Of a stretch of 64,000 nt of DNA, positions 1 to 12,800 are shown piece by piece. The stretch is taken from the NCBI GenBank assembly GCA_024699855.1, contig JAMPIQ010000002.1, positions 12,524,001 through 12,588,000 of the forward strand, written 5' to 3'. Source of the DNA: Aphelenchoides besseyi. Lineage: Eukaryota; Nematoda; Chromadorea; Rhabditida; Aphelenchoididae. The notes beneath the pieces were generated by a model that was given only the letters and a program-made list of their open reading frames with translations, ran no database searches and had not been told where the DNA came from. The stretch's first letter is position 1. The number at the start of each line of letters is the position of its first letter. The position numbers were made by a program, and so were the translations under genes.

Positions 1-1268
1 GCTAGCTATGATTATGACTCGTGAACCCAAAAAAACGAGTGGGTTTTCGTCCTTTTTGCTGTAGATTAGATGTTTTGTTGTAAGGATTCATATTCCCTGT
101 TCTTAATCGGTAGATTGCCAATGTAACATTGTGAGTTACTGGAGAATGATCCCTGATCATATTCCACTTATTTGTTGGCATCTTAAGAAAACATTTTCTT
201 TCGCATTTCAATTGGACTCATTTGAGCGCTAATTGATTCCTTTATTCTTCTGCCGCTCTGCAAATCAGGTGCAAATGATGGAGACGTGTTGGTCGGCCGG
301 ATGAAAAGATAAATCGCATCCCAGCAAATGATTGCAACTTGATGGAGTGCGCCGAAATGCAGTTTTAATTGCTACAGGTGAGTTCTTCCGGGCCCAATGG
401 CTGACGTAAAGCGAAGATCTACCGCATGGATTCTGTAGTCGATTTCGAAGGAAACGGTTTGTTCAAATTCGAAATTCAGTTGACAGATGATGAACAGCGG
501 CGTCAACTTTCTCATCCCACAAATCACAACAGGATCGATTGATGGGAACAGAAAGATGCGGTTCTTGACTTTCGGATTGGTGTAATATCTCAATCTAAAA
601 TAAACAGCCGAACGTCTTAATGTCGATTGACATTCCTCGTCCATTGGCCATTAGTTTTGGGTCGTTAAAGCGCGCCGCGAACAATTTGAGTTGTTCGACT
701 CCGTTCGCTCTCCACAGGCTCATCACTTTTTGTTCGGAGTAATTAACCGAAAGCTTTTAGAGTCAATTTGACTGCTCAATTGTTATTGTTGTACGTCAGA
801 AAGCAATAACACAGCTGTGACATGTTGAGTTATGAGGCCGACCAATTGACACGCGTTGTTCGGAGTCGAGAGTCGAACAAGTGAATGCTTGTCAATAGGA
901 TTGCCATTCGGTTTGTGTTGGTCAAAGATAAATCAGTCATAAGAAAACTTTTGCTGTTTATAGTGAGTTCATTGATAGAATCGAATATCTCATGCATCCA
1001 AAAAGATGGAAGTGAATTACAATCGAAAATATGCGTTAAAACTATTTAGAATTGAAGTAAATGACCACATTTTGGATTGAATACTCCATTTTCCACTTCA
1101 ACAATCAAATATGAAAAGTCAAAACAAGCAGACGGAATGGGAAACAATATAAACAATGATAGCGAATACATACAGAACTTGCGGACACTGAGAACAAGAA
1201 CATATACCGGCTAGACTGTAACTATTTAATGAAATTAATTAATACAAAAAGGACTCTCGAAGTTCTAG
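1..1268. other. Region downstream of the Msx gene, no confident gene
   Basis: One minus-strand open stretch (about 372-600) begins after a TATTTTAG acceptor-like site and could be an exon of an unidentified gene. I could not find partner exons or a family match. Nothing else in the stretch looks coding. Confidence 0.3.
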
Positions 1269-3469
1269 TCACCATTGTGCAGGGTATTGGAAGGGCAGGA
1301 AGTTTGTTGGTCCAGCGGCTGCTGCTATTGCATTTACTTGAGCGATTTTTGCGTTTTGTTCTGCTGCCTCCTGAAGTCGCTTGTTCTTGGCTCGTCGATT
1401 CTGCAAACAAGCGATTAGCTTCGTGTGATTTTATCGTCCAAGAAAGTTTTGTTGGTTGTTTTTAGCATCTTGTCCTTAATTGTGATCAATGAGTCTCGGT
1501 AGCAAATGAATTTCCTGAGAGCGGTTGGTTAATTGGCCGTGTAGGAAGATCAGGAAACCGATTATCGAGGCCGATGATGAATCGTATTTCGCATGCAAAA
1601 CTCAACTTCTCTTCCGTTTTTTTGGCGTGACAGTAACTGAACAAACAGTAAAATTGGCGTTCCATTCGCCATCGATCATAATCAAAGTCTTCCGTGCGTG
1701 CTGCTAATCTGTTTTATTGACTTAGTTATGGTCATCAAAATAGTTACATAATCATCCTGCGCATTCCTATTCAGTTAGGCCTTTTAATTACTCACGGATT
1801 ATCAGATTGTTTACGCTGAGGACAAACGCTAAAGCGAGAATGACTGCTCATCGAGTCAATGGGAGATTTACGCGCGATTAGGCAATTTGGAAGGTCGCCG
1901 CGAAATGGATCTTCGTATTTATGGCGCGAGAGAGAGATCGTGGTCACTTGAGTGTTGGTCCAGTTATCGACAGTGTCGCAAATATTTGCGTAAGCATTTA
2001 GCCGCAATCAACGTGATGAGTGTCGATGTTAATGTGTTTAATCTCGTAAATGAGTACGTTCTTCAAAACGCCGCTCTTCCCCTGAGTATATGGAGCAGTA
2101 AAGGGCGCTTAAAGAATGAGACCGAGTTGCAAATTTATTGCGGCATGATTGTCGTCTGTTAGTTGCCGTTAATTAAACATACTGTGGGCACTAAAACAGA
2201 GCAAAGCTGTCGAGCTTCGAATATTTTTAATCATTTGCTACGGCAAACATCTGCCGTCTTTCTGTACGTGCAGAAAAACAGATGAACACCCAAAGGCACG
2301 ATGTTGTTGAAGATAGGAAAGATTGTGTAAGACAATGAAGATGCAATTGGCGCAATCGCGGTTGGAATCGAATTATAAAACGATTGAGTGATGGAAATTG
2401 GTTGATGTTGCGAACGTCAAACAACCGGCTTACAATCGAAATGTCATGCGATCACACGCACTGATTGGTGAAACCTGTGTCGCCTCCGAATGTCGGCAGG
2501 TGGCAATTGACGCTTCAAGTTATACGCGTGGAATACACACGCGCCCCGACAAACACCCCGATCGCACTCACTTTCCCGCACTTGACACACGCATACTGTC
2601 AGTCGCAGCTTTTGAAAGTAACTTCCACGAAACACACAAGGTCGTTTTTTCGCTTTTACAGTAATCAAAAAGAAGAACTAAGAAGTTTGATAGCCGGAAG
2701 AATAAAATGGATAACTTACTTGGAACCATATTTTTACTTGGGTTTCAGTCAAATGTAATGCTGAACTAAATTCGGCTCGTTCGGCAATCGACAAATAAGG
2801 TTTTGTTTGAAATTTGCGTTCCAACGACATGAGCTGTTGAGTACTGAACGGTGTACGCGGTTTGCGATTGTTTTTGTGTTTTCGCAACATGCATTTGCTC
2901 AGAGCAGTGGGAGAGATCTTGGGTTCGTCTAAACGATTGAGTTCAGGTTTAAGCAAATGAACGAATATACCCGATGAACTGGGTGAGGAGAAATCGCAAG
3001 TCGGATTCCAATGAGAGAAATTCGAAATCAAATGTGGTGATGAAGAAGTAGATGCAGTTGATCCGGTGGGAGATGTTTCTTCGGCCTTCAATGTGCTCGT
3101 TGTGCAATTCATAAGTGACGAAAGAGGTAAGCCAAGTGACTGAAGCATGAGTAACATCGAGGGATCAATAGAGTTTCCATTTAATGCCATTGTAGCAGCT
3201 AAAGCCATCGATTGATGAGGAAAATTTGAAGTCGTACAATTCGGAAGAAATGTCGGGCAAAATGGTAAGGGAACCGGAGCTGTTGAAGTGGTTGGTGTAC
3301 CTACCACTGGAATTGGTTTGACTACTGATTGAGGTGTATCATCGGATTTGACGGTGTCAGTGAGCAGGTTTTGTACGCTGAACGAGTTCGATGTTGTGGA
3401 TCTCGGTCGGTTGTTGTTGTCATCACTGGTAGACAAATTGGAATGTTTATCGGATTTCGGTAGACTCAT
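1269..3469 (-). CDS. vab-15-like: Msx/Msh-class homeobox transcription factor (vab-15-like)
   Basis: Nuclear DNA-binding regulator; Msx factors usually repress transcription in neural and mesodermal patterning. Two exons on the minus strand (3469-2720 and 1400-1269) encode about 293 residues. The N-terminal half is Ser/Thr/Pro-rich and carries an eh1-type Groucho-binding motif, FSVQNLL, near residue 30. The homeodomain begins [12 protein letters not shown] near residue 200 and keeps the Msx signature [12 protein letters not shown] and helix [11 protein letters not shown]. The last ten homeodomain residues ([10 protein letters not shown]) lie on exon 2, which ends at a TGA after PFQYPAQW. The split falls between homeodomain residues 50 and 51, across a 1.3 kb intron with a GTAAGT donor. 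The start is the first ATG of the long exon. Class assignment is secure; orthology to vab-15 is inferred from family. Confidence 0.93.
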
Positions 3470-6400
3470 AATTGATCAGAACGCTAAAATTTAAAAAGAG
3501 AAAAGTTGTCGTAATTACGCGGATTTGTTTCATTGATTGGAAATATGAATGGCATGCGCGATGAGAAACAGGATTCATAAAGTCCGTCCGAAATCGAACT
3601 GGATAGTCAGGTAGGAGCGCAACAGAAGGCCACCTGCTGTGCCAAAAGATAACGTGCGCATATTTTCAAGCATCACAAACAAGTCGCCAAAAGCGGCAAC
3701 GAGCTTGTTTTTGGGCGACAATTTACCTACAAAGTTAAGAATCGATTGAAACAAGACGCAGGAAAGTATTAATCCTTACAATGGGAGGGTAAAAATGACT
3801 CAGATATGTCATTTGAGTCAGAAGACGTAACAGAAACTAGTACGATATAACAGTGTCGGCTCAATTACGCAAAGCAATAATTGGAAGAAGCGGTAAAACC
3901 CGAAGGACTCATCTAAGACGATCCACTTCTGAGCCTTCACGACCACGAGCAATTTTGCACTTACAGTCATACGAGTGCCGCCACATCAAAAGTTTCGTTT
4001 CACTGGGGACAATACTACTCAAGATAAACCGAGACGATCAAATGTCATGACCTACAGCAAAATGTCTAATCATTTTGCCGTCAATTGAAGAGTTTATCGG
4101 CGCGAAGATTGCCCATAGCTATTGTACACGCACTGAAAACTACAAAAGTCCACAGTGCAGTCAATGTGCTCGTCGGGAATATTTTCACACGTATGATCGA
4201 TGAACGAGATCAGTCGATTGGACAAATTGAAAAGCTCGTTGGCCAGTTTGTTGTGTGAAACGAAGTGATGGACGAATGACGCGAAAGAACAACAAACTTT
4301 AAGTTCATTTGTCAGCGGTGAACAAATTTCAGCACTCGACAAACGTGTCAGTCCAACAAATTACAGGACAAGAACGAAAAAACAATTTTGATTTGTGGCA
4401 GTCGAGAGATGCCGATTATTTAGGCGAAACAAAAACTGCCAACGGACGGACAAGATCGTCAATTCACAGACCGTGATCCCAATGCCGCAAGGGCAAGAAG
4501 GCGAATGACAATTGGAGAGACGTGTGGGCCGCAACGATTTTAGCGACCAATTAGCGCGATCAGCCCGCCCATCGTCCGCACTTGTTCGTCGCACGTCTAT
4601 TTTTTGACGTAGAATAACAACACACGCATGTGCGTGCACTGTTTCTCAATCATCGTCGCATTGTTATTGTCCATTGAACTTCTCGAAAGAATTTCGATCA
4701 AATCGGCACGACAACAATCGTGAGTTTTAAGCTCGCAAGTTGCACAACCGATTGTCGTCGGTGTGGATCACAGAAAAAGGTGGTCGGGATTAAGAGGTCA
4801 GTGGCTTCTGGTCGATTGCGCAGTTTGATCGTCGTATCAAACGAAAAGCCGCAAATGAACGAGCACGTGCTTCTGGTGAACTTCTTCAGTTAGCAGCTTC
4901 AGAAACACGACCGGTTACTAGCAACTGACAATTGATGACGGTTTCAAACGATTATCGAATTATCCGTTTTCAATTTCTGTCGTCGCTTCTTGCTCAACCG
5001 ATTGCACGTCCTTTCCGGTCATCGGCTCCAACAACTCTCGTTTCAATTAAGGTCTACGATTTCCATTTCCTTCAACGGAAATCATCAGCACCCAATTCGA
5101 GTATTCTACTCTTAAGACACCAAGGAAAAATAAGTTCCTTTTTACTGGGACGTATTATAGAAAGGGCAGGTATTAGGTGACAATTGTCGTCGAACGAATA
5201 GATCGAGAATGCGAACAAAAATGCGGTTTAAAAGAAGGTTATAATTCGAACATCAGGTTACGAATAGCAAATTTGTATCGTACGCCCGGACAACCCGATT
5301 ACCAGAAATAAGATGGTTGTAATTTTTGTAGTCCAGATATAAAACGAACATCTTTCCGTTCGCCGGAAAACGGCTCGTCATAAATTTCAACGACAAAACT
5401 GTAAAATAAGCAAATCTTCGTAATCCATACACTACGGAATCGTTTTAATGCACTTAGTAGGAGCTCGTAAACTCGCTGCGAAAGTTTATAATGAGTGCCG
5501 AACGAACTGCGTAAAAGGTGGATCAAAATTGGCAGGAGGCGGAGTTTACTGGCGACGAAGAAAACGGACACGGTAGTTAGTTGTGGGATGAGTATTGCTG
5601 ATCGATTATGTTTAATGACCTCGCCACAGTATGAGACTAAGTGGCGAGATTGAGGACCGCAAAATTGACGGAATTTTATCTCGTTTAAACCGCCGAGTTT
5701 GTCGACATCGTCAGATCGGCGCGGCCTTCAGCGGGCGGTCTCGATTTAACGCGTAATTGTCGACGCGATTCGTGTCCCTAGGCGCGAGATGTCGTCGCAA
5801 TCAAATAGCAACTTAGCAGTTATGTCGATATTAAATTTGAGCAGATTATACGGCAATCTCTCTTTGCTATGAACTGATTGGACGGCGTCGCGAATAGGGA
5901 AACAGTCCGATTCGCATCATCAAGTAGGCACTTGAATGAATACGTCTCTAGAGATGTGTTCATCGTCTTCATTCGAATACCAAGTTTCCATCTAACAAGT
6001 TGTCGTCGTACAACTCGATCGCTGATATCGAATCCAAGAGCTTCGAAACACAATTCCAACATCTCAAATGAGCGTGCAATTAAACGAGAAGCTTAACGGA
6101 AACGAATACCGTACGAAATGATCGCGAAGTAATGAAAGAGGAGTTTGTTTGCTCTGATTGTTTAACGGTTTAATTAAATGGTTATTGCGAAAAAGACAAT
6201 TAATTAAAAGAAGTTGGAAATTGAAGAGATTGTATTGCCAACATAGCTGGGAAATAGACAAAACTGAAAGAGTCGAAGGTCGAATAAAACAAAAAACCAC
6301 TTGTTGGTTCAAATAAGATTGTAATGTATGATGAGAAGAAACAAGGTTACCGTCTATGGTTAATGATTTTGGAGAGAAAGTTCAAACGATAAAATGTACA

Positions 6401-7544
6401 CCTTTCAATTATACGATTACCGTTTATATCCTACGTAACAGGTGTTTTGTCGGACAATTCGATTTGTTCGGTCTTATTTGTAAATAATATAATGGGATTT
6501 GGAACAAATTGTCACAATTTTCACGTCTCACACGGTTTTGTAAGTGGTTTCTTCGAGCAATTGAGAAGCTGTTTAATTGAACGGTCGTATGAGATTACCG
6601 CCTTCAGAGCGATAATTTCCCTCACACAAGTTCTGTTTTCCGGCGACGTCGACGATGACCTTTGATGAAGTTAGAACCCAAAATGCTACGCTTACGAATT
6701 GCGGGGTTAGACAGTTTCATCTGGTCGACTAAATCACCGTCGACCGAAGTTTTGGGCGGACCTCGAGCTGTTTCGTAATCACTATAAAAGATTATATTTG
6801 GCCGTCCGTAGATTTTTTGTTGTGAAAGGGAAACCATTCCGTTAATCCCGAACATAATTGAACGTTCGCTTGTTGGAAGTTTCGGGTTTGATGACATCAA
6901 TTGAACTCATTTGTTCCGTTCGAGCAGTCAAATTCGTTACGACTCAGATTTGTGGAACAAAAAGCAGATGACATTTCGCAAAACCGAGTAACTAATCGCT
7001 AACCGTTCTTTTCAATTCGTTTCATTCGCTTCTCGTTTTTCTTTTCATTTGCATTCCGCGTTGAGTTTCAAAAATACGCTAAAATTCGCAGTATTCGTAT
7101 TTTGTGAAACGGAAATGACAAGGAAATTAATGCGGTGGCAACTCGAATTTTCGTTCACTTCATCCGACTGCCGTGACGAACGCGTTTCAACGAGCACAAT
7201 TGGCGGAGTGTGTTGAAGATGATGATAGGTTCATCGACACACTTCCAATTATCCGATGAGATCCACAGCTGATACGAGCGGGAGTAGATCGTGTCTGAAA
7301 GTGAGAAATTACCCGATTGCTTCTTGTTTTAAGCATAAACGAATTACTGTAGTGACCTTAGAGGTCTCGATTTGGTTGTTGTTTCAGAAGCCTTTAAACC
7401 GATAATAACGTTTAGTTGAGATTAGACGTCAAAAAGCGGCTTATCTTTTGTGTTATCCTTAAATTTGGTCGTAACAAACTCGTGTATCATTCGTTTTTGT
7501 TAACCGACTTATTACGATTTCAGTTGCGATATTTTGAACGGAAG
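3470..7544. other. 4 kb stretch with little coding signal
   Basis: This lies upstream of the Msx gene and probably holds its promoter. Two minus-strand open stretches have better than random composition. One is 6622-6900, about 91 codons with an ATG and a very basic C-terminus (HRRRRRK). The other is 4094-4330, a Cys-containing stretch without a start. Neither could be tied to splice partners or a family, so neither is called a gene. Confidence 0.3.
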
Positions 7545-8016
7545 ATGTGTCGACTAATTGCGGTGTTTTTGATCGCGTTTGTTTTAACCGTTTCAATGGC
7601 TCAACCACTTTCCAAAAGAGCAATTCTTGGATGTGTGACTAACAAATGTTCCAGTAAGTTGGTTGATATAATAGCAACCATACTTTTAAAATCATTCTTT
7701 TCACAGTTGATTTTAGTGCTTCTTAGTGTTCTTCGCGATCCGAGAATGATACCGAACTGGAAAGCCGATCGTTGGGACAAAGTAACTGCACGGTTATTCC
7801 AAGTTTGTTTAATCCACTTTCAGGCAATGGCACATATGAAAGCGTACACGGCGTTATTCAGCAACAACGGTAAGTTGTCGGGAGTATCGTGGCTATTACA
7901 ATGGGTTTATATTTCCAGATGATGATGATTCTCATTTGATGAATCGACGTTCGGCACGACAACAACGTCTTCGTGCTCGAAAACCGCAATTCGAAGTCGC
8001 AACGGTGAACGTTTAG
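7545..8016 (+). CDS. Small secreted peptide precursor with Cys-X4-Cys ring
   Basis: Candidate neuropeptide or hormone precursor of about 119 residues in three exons (7545-7653, 7717-7869, 7919-8016). The first Met follows a TTTCAG acceptor at 7523, which could be a 5'UTR or spliced-leader site. Residues 1-19 form a clear signal peptide (RLIAVFLIAFVLTVSMA). A KR dibasic site follows at about residues 24-25, so a mature peptide would start AILGCVTNKCS. The Cys-X4-Cys ring, followed by an amphipathic Leu/Arg-rich stretch, recalls the layout of amylin/CGRP-type peptides. I see no Gly-basic amidation signal, so that kinship is only suggestive. The C-terminal exon is Asp-rich, then Arg-rich (RRSARQQRLRARK). 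The exon 2 acceptor could be disputed, because an earlier CACAG hits a stop in frame. Confidence 0.55.
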
Positions 8017-8899
8017 ATTTGAAGGCAAATTGTTGGCCAAGAATCGGAATAAATTGTTGTTCAAAGAGTTTGGTTGTTCGAACAAAATATTGACAAATGT
8101 GTTTGTTGATAATTGCTCTTCAAATGCCACTTCCCGTGTGGTCAAAATGTTCTTGTTATAATTGCAGTGCTCTTCGTGAGAAAGTTTAAGCGATCTAATC
8201 AACTAAACGTCATATTATTACTATGCGCGTAAGTAGCTCCACCCTTTCAATTGTTCCGAATCCTTCTCGAAACGTTTCGTCCGTAAACTCGATTGCCAAA
8301 ACAAAACCAAAATTAAAGGTAAGAAGACTATAGACTGAAATAGACCGAAAATCATTTAAGCGTATTGCAAATCAACTAAGGAATGCACGTTGTATAGGAC
8401 TAGGTAACCTTAGTACACTAGCTCATGAGATTGAGAGTTCAAATGTGAACGAATGTAAGTGAAAAGTCGAATTTCCACCTCGATGACCACTGTTTTCTTG
8501 CCAACAACCTATTGCCCAAATATTTAAACTTTTCGTATCTTAAGGTCACTCGTCCATCTATAGTGTTGGTCGTTCAAACGTTTTCACACTCAAGAACTCC
8601 AAACGAAATTACTCATTTCAAGCGTTCCGACAGCGAATTCAGAGATTTTTCAGTCGTCGTCATCACTCTAATGGCTACCGTAAGTTCTTTTTAAATTTAC
8701 AGACAAATTAAGAAAAAACTAAGGAAAAATTATAACAAAAATGAATCATTTGTTAAGTCGGATTAGTTGTCCGATTAGTCTGCATGACGTACGAAGTGAC
8801 CCAACTCATTTGTTTGGCTATTTTAGTAACCGAAATGCAAGAAATATCAAAAAAAATGAAACCGGTGGAAAAGGCCCGTGACTTTTGTCCGTTGCCGTG

Positions 8900-9809
8900 C
8901 TTGCAGCCGACACGTGAAGTTCCAATTTGGCACAAGTGAACGCAAAGTCTACGGTCTCTCGTTACGTTCGATTTACAGAGTTGGATCACGACATCTCGAA
9001 TTGGAACCACTGTGTAGTTGTCAATCGTTGATTATTCGCGGTGGATGTGCAACGATTGTGGTTTGCGAACTACTTTCCGTCTTCTGCACGACTCTCTTGA
9101 TCTTCTTGAAAGTATTCTACAACAATAACGACAAGAAGATCTTCTGGCGAGATTTCAACTGGAACTTCAATTCAAGTCTGTTTGTAGAAGGATTGGAAGA
9201 AAAGCACAGAGTCTTACTCTTGATTTTATTGCTAAGATTTCCGGTTGATTTCTAATTAGAAGATTAGATGAAAGCATTTTTATTTGCTTTTGCATGATAG
9301 ATCAGAGGTTTTTACTCGAAGAAAGTTGGCAGTAAAGAACACTTAAAACATTCTTCTGTGAGGTTAAGATTCTGTGTATTAAATTTTGTTTCAACTCAAA
9401 ATCTTTCTACAAACTATTTGCAGTAATAACACATCCTTTTTTCTTCTACATGCTCCTAGTTTTCAACTGTGTACGGAGATTTCAATTCGTCAGTCGATTT
9501 GGTAACCGTTGCTTTCAGATTACGTTGCTGATGGCCGTCGTTTTGGCCCGAGCGATCATACGCTTCGAACGTCTTTACGCCAAACTCCATTGGCAATACG
9601 ACTTTTTTGCACTTGCCTTCTATTTTACGACATTCGCCTTGTACACCGTTGCATTGGTTTCCAACAGTTCTAATTGGAATTTCATCGACATACTCTTAGC
9701 CGTCAGTCTCGGCCTTCAAATTCCTGTTCAGTTGTGGGCAATTGCAGTGGTCAAAGATTGTTTTCATTTCTTTAACTTACTCTACGTTTTGATTATGATT
9801 GCCGAATAA
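8900..9809 (+). CDS. Tetraspan membrane protein, LAPTM/DUF7027-like
   Basis: Probable four-pass membrane protein. A Cys-X-Cys pair (PLCSCQSL) sits just before the first hydrophobic segment (ATIVVCELLSVFCTTLLIFL). A second exon from about 9517, after a TTGCTTTCAG acceptor, gives three more segments, including WQYDFFALAFYFTTFALYTV and IDILLAVSLGLQIPVQLWAI. A short post-TM4 sequence (VKDCFHFFNLLY) precedes a stop at 9807. CxC followed by four hydrophobic spans, with the last running into an aromatic-rich tail, matches the lysosomal LAPTM4/DUF7027 group. The 5' end and the first intron's donor are unresolved, and the outer coordinates are approximate. A Ser-rich open stretch at 10137-10368 could be an extra C-terminal exon, but all three frames are open there. 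Confidence 0.5.
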
Positions 9810-12800
9810 AAGTCGGAGAATTTGCACAGTCTTCGAACTCGATCAGAGAATGTTTTTTGGTCGAAAAGGCGAATCGAAAAACAACCGATTTCACACGACT
9901 AAACGAGTTCTTTGTTTCGTTCGTAATCTTCGTGTTGCAATGACACTTTTTCTCAACCTTTCTCAAGCACTCGATTTCAACTCAAAGGTTGTGCGCGAAA
10001 TCGATGCTCTCCACCTGCCAGCGAATCGAAAGTCCAGCCGTCCGCTCGTCGATCAGACGCGCTGTTGGCACATTGTCATTACCAATGTTGTCGTCAATTG
10101 CCTTCTCTCCTTTTCGGCTTTTCGCCAAATGACAGAGACGAGCGAAATGCACAGCGTCAACCATGCCAAGAAATCACACAATCGAACAAACACTCGAAAC
10201 GTCGAAATCAACAAATACAGCTCGAGAGCTTCAATAGTCACCAATTGCAATCACAAACTGAAGTCGAAACGCTGTTCATCAACTTGTTCGCATGCCGAAC
10301 GCAGCGAAAGTTCTCAAACGGATCGAATTGTGCGATTTTCCACGCCCTCGGAAACGATGACGCAGTGAAAGGACCGTGATATATGGCTAACTATGGCGCG
10401 TGAGTGATGCGAAAAATTGAAAACGAATTTCACCACAATCGCCCAGGAATACGGCAATCAAGAGAGCGAAGAAAATGGATCGAAATTTCGTCTCATCGCC
10501 AATCTGTGTTGTTACTTCTGAGAAGGTTTTTTGTCTGTAGAAACAGATCGTTGAAAGTCGCTTGTTTTCAACTCGCTGATTTGTGCTCCTCAGTTGGACA
10601 GTGGTTTAAAAGCGTGGAAATAGTTTGCGCAACTGTCATTTTCCCAACGAAATGATCTATTCACTGGTGATTGCGAACGAATGACAATTGAAATGAGGTT
10701 GTTGATTTTCTTTCATTTTGTCGTTGACATTCTTATGATTTAGACGGCAATATTGGCAAAGGAATGGCGTAAAATTTTTCTGTTGAAACGAATCTTTTCG
10801 ACGGAGACGAACGAGCTGTTGGGGTGCACATGAAAACGCGCACTTACCCATTTCGAATCCGATCGATGTTTGAGCCCATTTTCATCACTGGCCATTCGCT
10901 TCGAGGCCTCGGATTTTTGCTCGGGTTTTTAACGAGCCAGAGCGCGGCATTTTGCCATGGGTTGCTTTTCGATTTTCGGCACCGCTCAAGACCGACCATT
11001 CACTCGAGCCTTTTCCGAGTTTCGCCTATGGCCCTCAATTTGGCTTCCCTTTTCTGTCGCTTGTCAGTTCACGGCAAATTCGCGACGGCTTTCAACACTC
11101 CACCGTTTCGGTCTTTCTATCGATGTTGATTTCAGGGATTTTCGCAAGAGCGCGTTGACTGAAACCGTCAATACGCGTCCGATCCTCATGTTTCGCTCTT
11201 GATTTGGGGCCGCAATTTAAGTGTCATCTGGATAGGCAAGGAGATGATGGACGTGAATCACGAGAGAACCGCGTGTGCGAGTTCAACTCAAAACCTATCA
11301 TACAGGCTATCGGCTGCTGCAATTCTTCTGCTTTCCTCACTCATCACCATACGCGTACATGCAACGACGCGTGGCTTTGAAGGCCAGAGGAAACGCATTG
11401 ATTGATTAACATCCGCCTGGTTCTCGTTTCTTTCCATCAACCCAGCCGTTTGGCTCGAACCGTTTTGATTCGTTCGACCGAATGCAGGTGTTGAAATTGT
11501 CCAAAACAAAACGCGTTTGATTCTATCCATTTGAATTTGCTATCACTCCTCTATACATTGGGCCGAGCCGAAGCTTATTGATTGGGATAATTAAATGCAG
11601 TTTTTACGTTCGAAATGAAATTGTTTCTACTGTTGAAATCTTTTTGGGTTTATATTTCTGTACTTGACAACCTCAACGATCAGTTGGTGCTCTTTGGGTT
11701 TCAGTTGTTCGAACAAACAAACTCTAAATTAACCTTCGTATGCAATTTGATTCGTTTGACATGAAATTAATCGCGCACTAGATACGCTCCAGAATCTATT
11801 CGACCGTCAAAATCAGCTGCTTGTTAGAATTCTACTTACAAACGCTTGTGTGTCAAACTTTCGTATTCGGTTTGACTAGTGGATCGTTTATCTGAAGTGT
11901 CTCGATTGTGCGTTACGCAACACACGTTCTTTTTTTCGAGTTATCGTTGAATTCGGAAAGCGATTTCATTTCGTCCTTCTGCCGCTCAACCACGCCTGAT
12001 GTCCAAGTGAATCGACCGCAAACACATCGGCGATGCCGAATTTGGACACCCGACAGAGCGAAGTGGAAATTCGAGAGCGATTCGTCTTTTGAGCCCGAGG
12101 CTTTCCTTGACTGACGGATAGCTGGCGGGTGAATTTTTTGCGTCGTATGCAGAGGACCATCATGGTCCTGCGCGGGGCATGTCGTTGACGTTGTTCCGTC
12201 TGCCTCGAGCGAGATCGAATCGAGCGACGTGGCATTCGTGTGGCCAAGAGTGCCGGCGGTGACCGCCTCCCCTTAGTTGGCTTGCCATTTGGACCGACCA
12301 ATCTTCTCCTCTTTTCACTTTCAATCTATTTGAACTGAACTGGCGGACCGCTCGTTTCATTCCCGGCTACCGTTGGCCGTAGTAACGTGAGTTGTTGGCC
12401 GACCGCTATTTTGCGCGTATGAGATCGAGAAATTGAATAACCAAACGGTCGAATAGGATCTGTGTGGGTTTTATGAAAACAGATTATTGTGGAGATTTCG
12501 TTTTCCCGGTATTCAACCCTGATTAAGTTGCGAATGCTGATCTAAAGCAATGAATATGGCTGCTGTCCTGTGCAAATAAGGAAAAGTCATAGAGTGATGG
12601 AGGGGAATGAGACGAGACAATACGACAGTTGGACTTCAAGTCGATCTTTTTATTTTTTCACGGACGCGAGAAAAGTGGTCAGCTGCACAGTCGAAAACAG
12701 CGCGCGAATGGCTTGATCCCTTGCTTGATCCAGAGAGTCAGCACAACGGCGAATAGCGTTCAATTTATAATTTGGCAGCTGTGCGAGTACCATGAGACCG

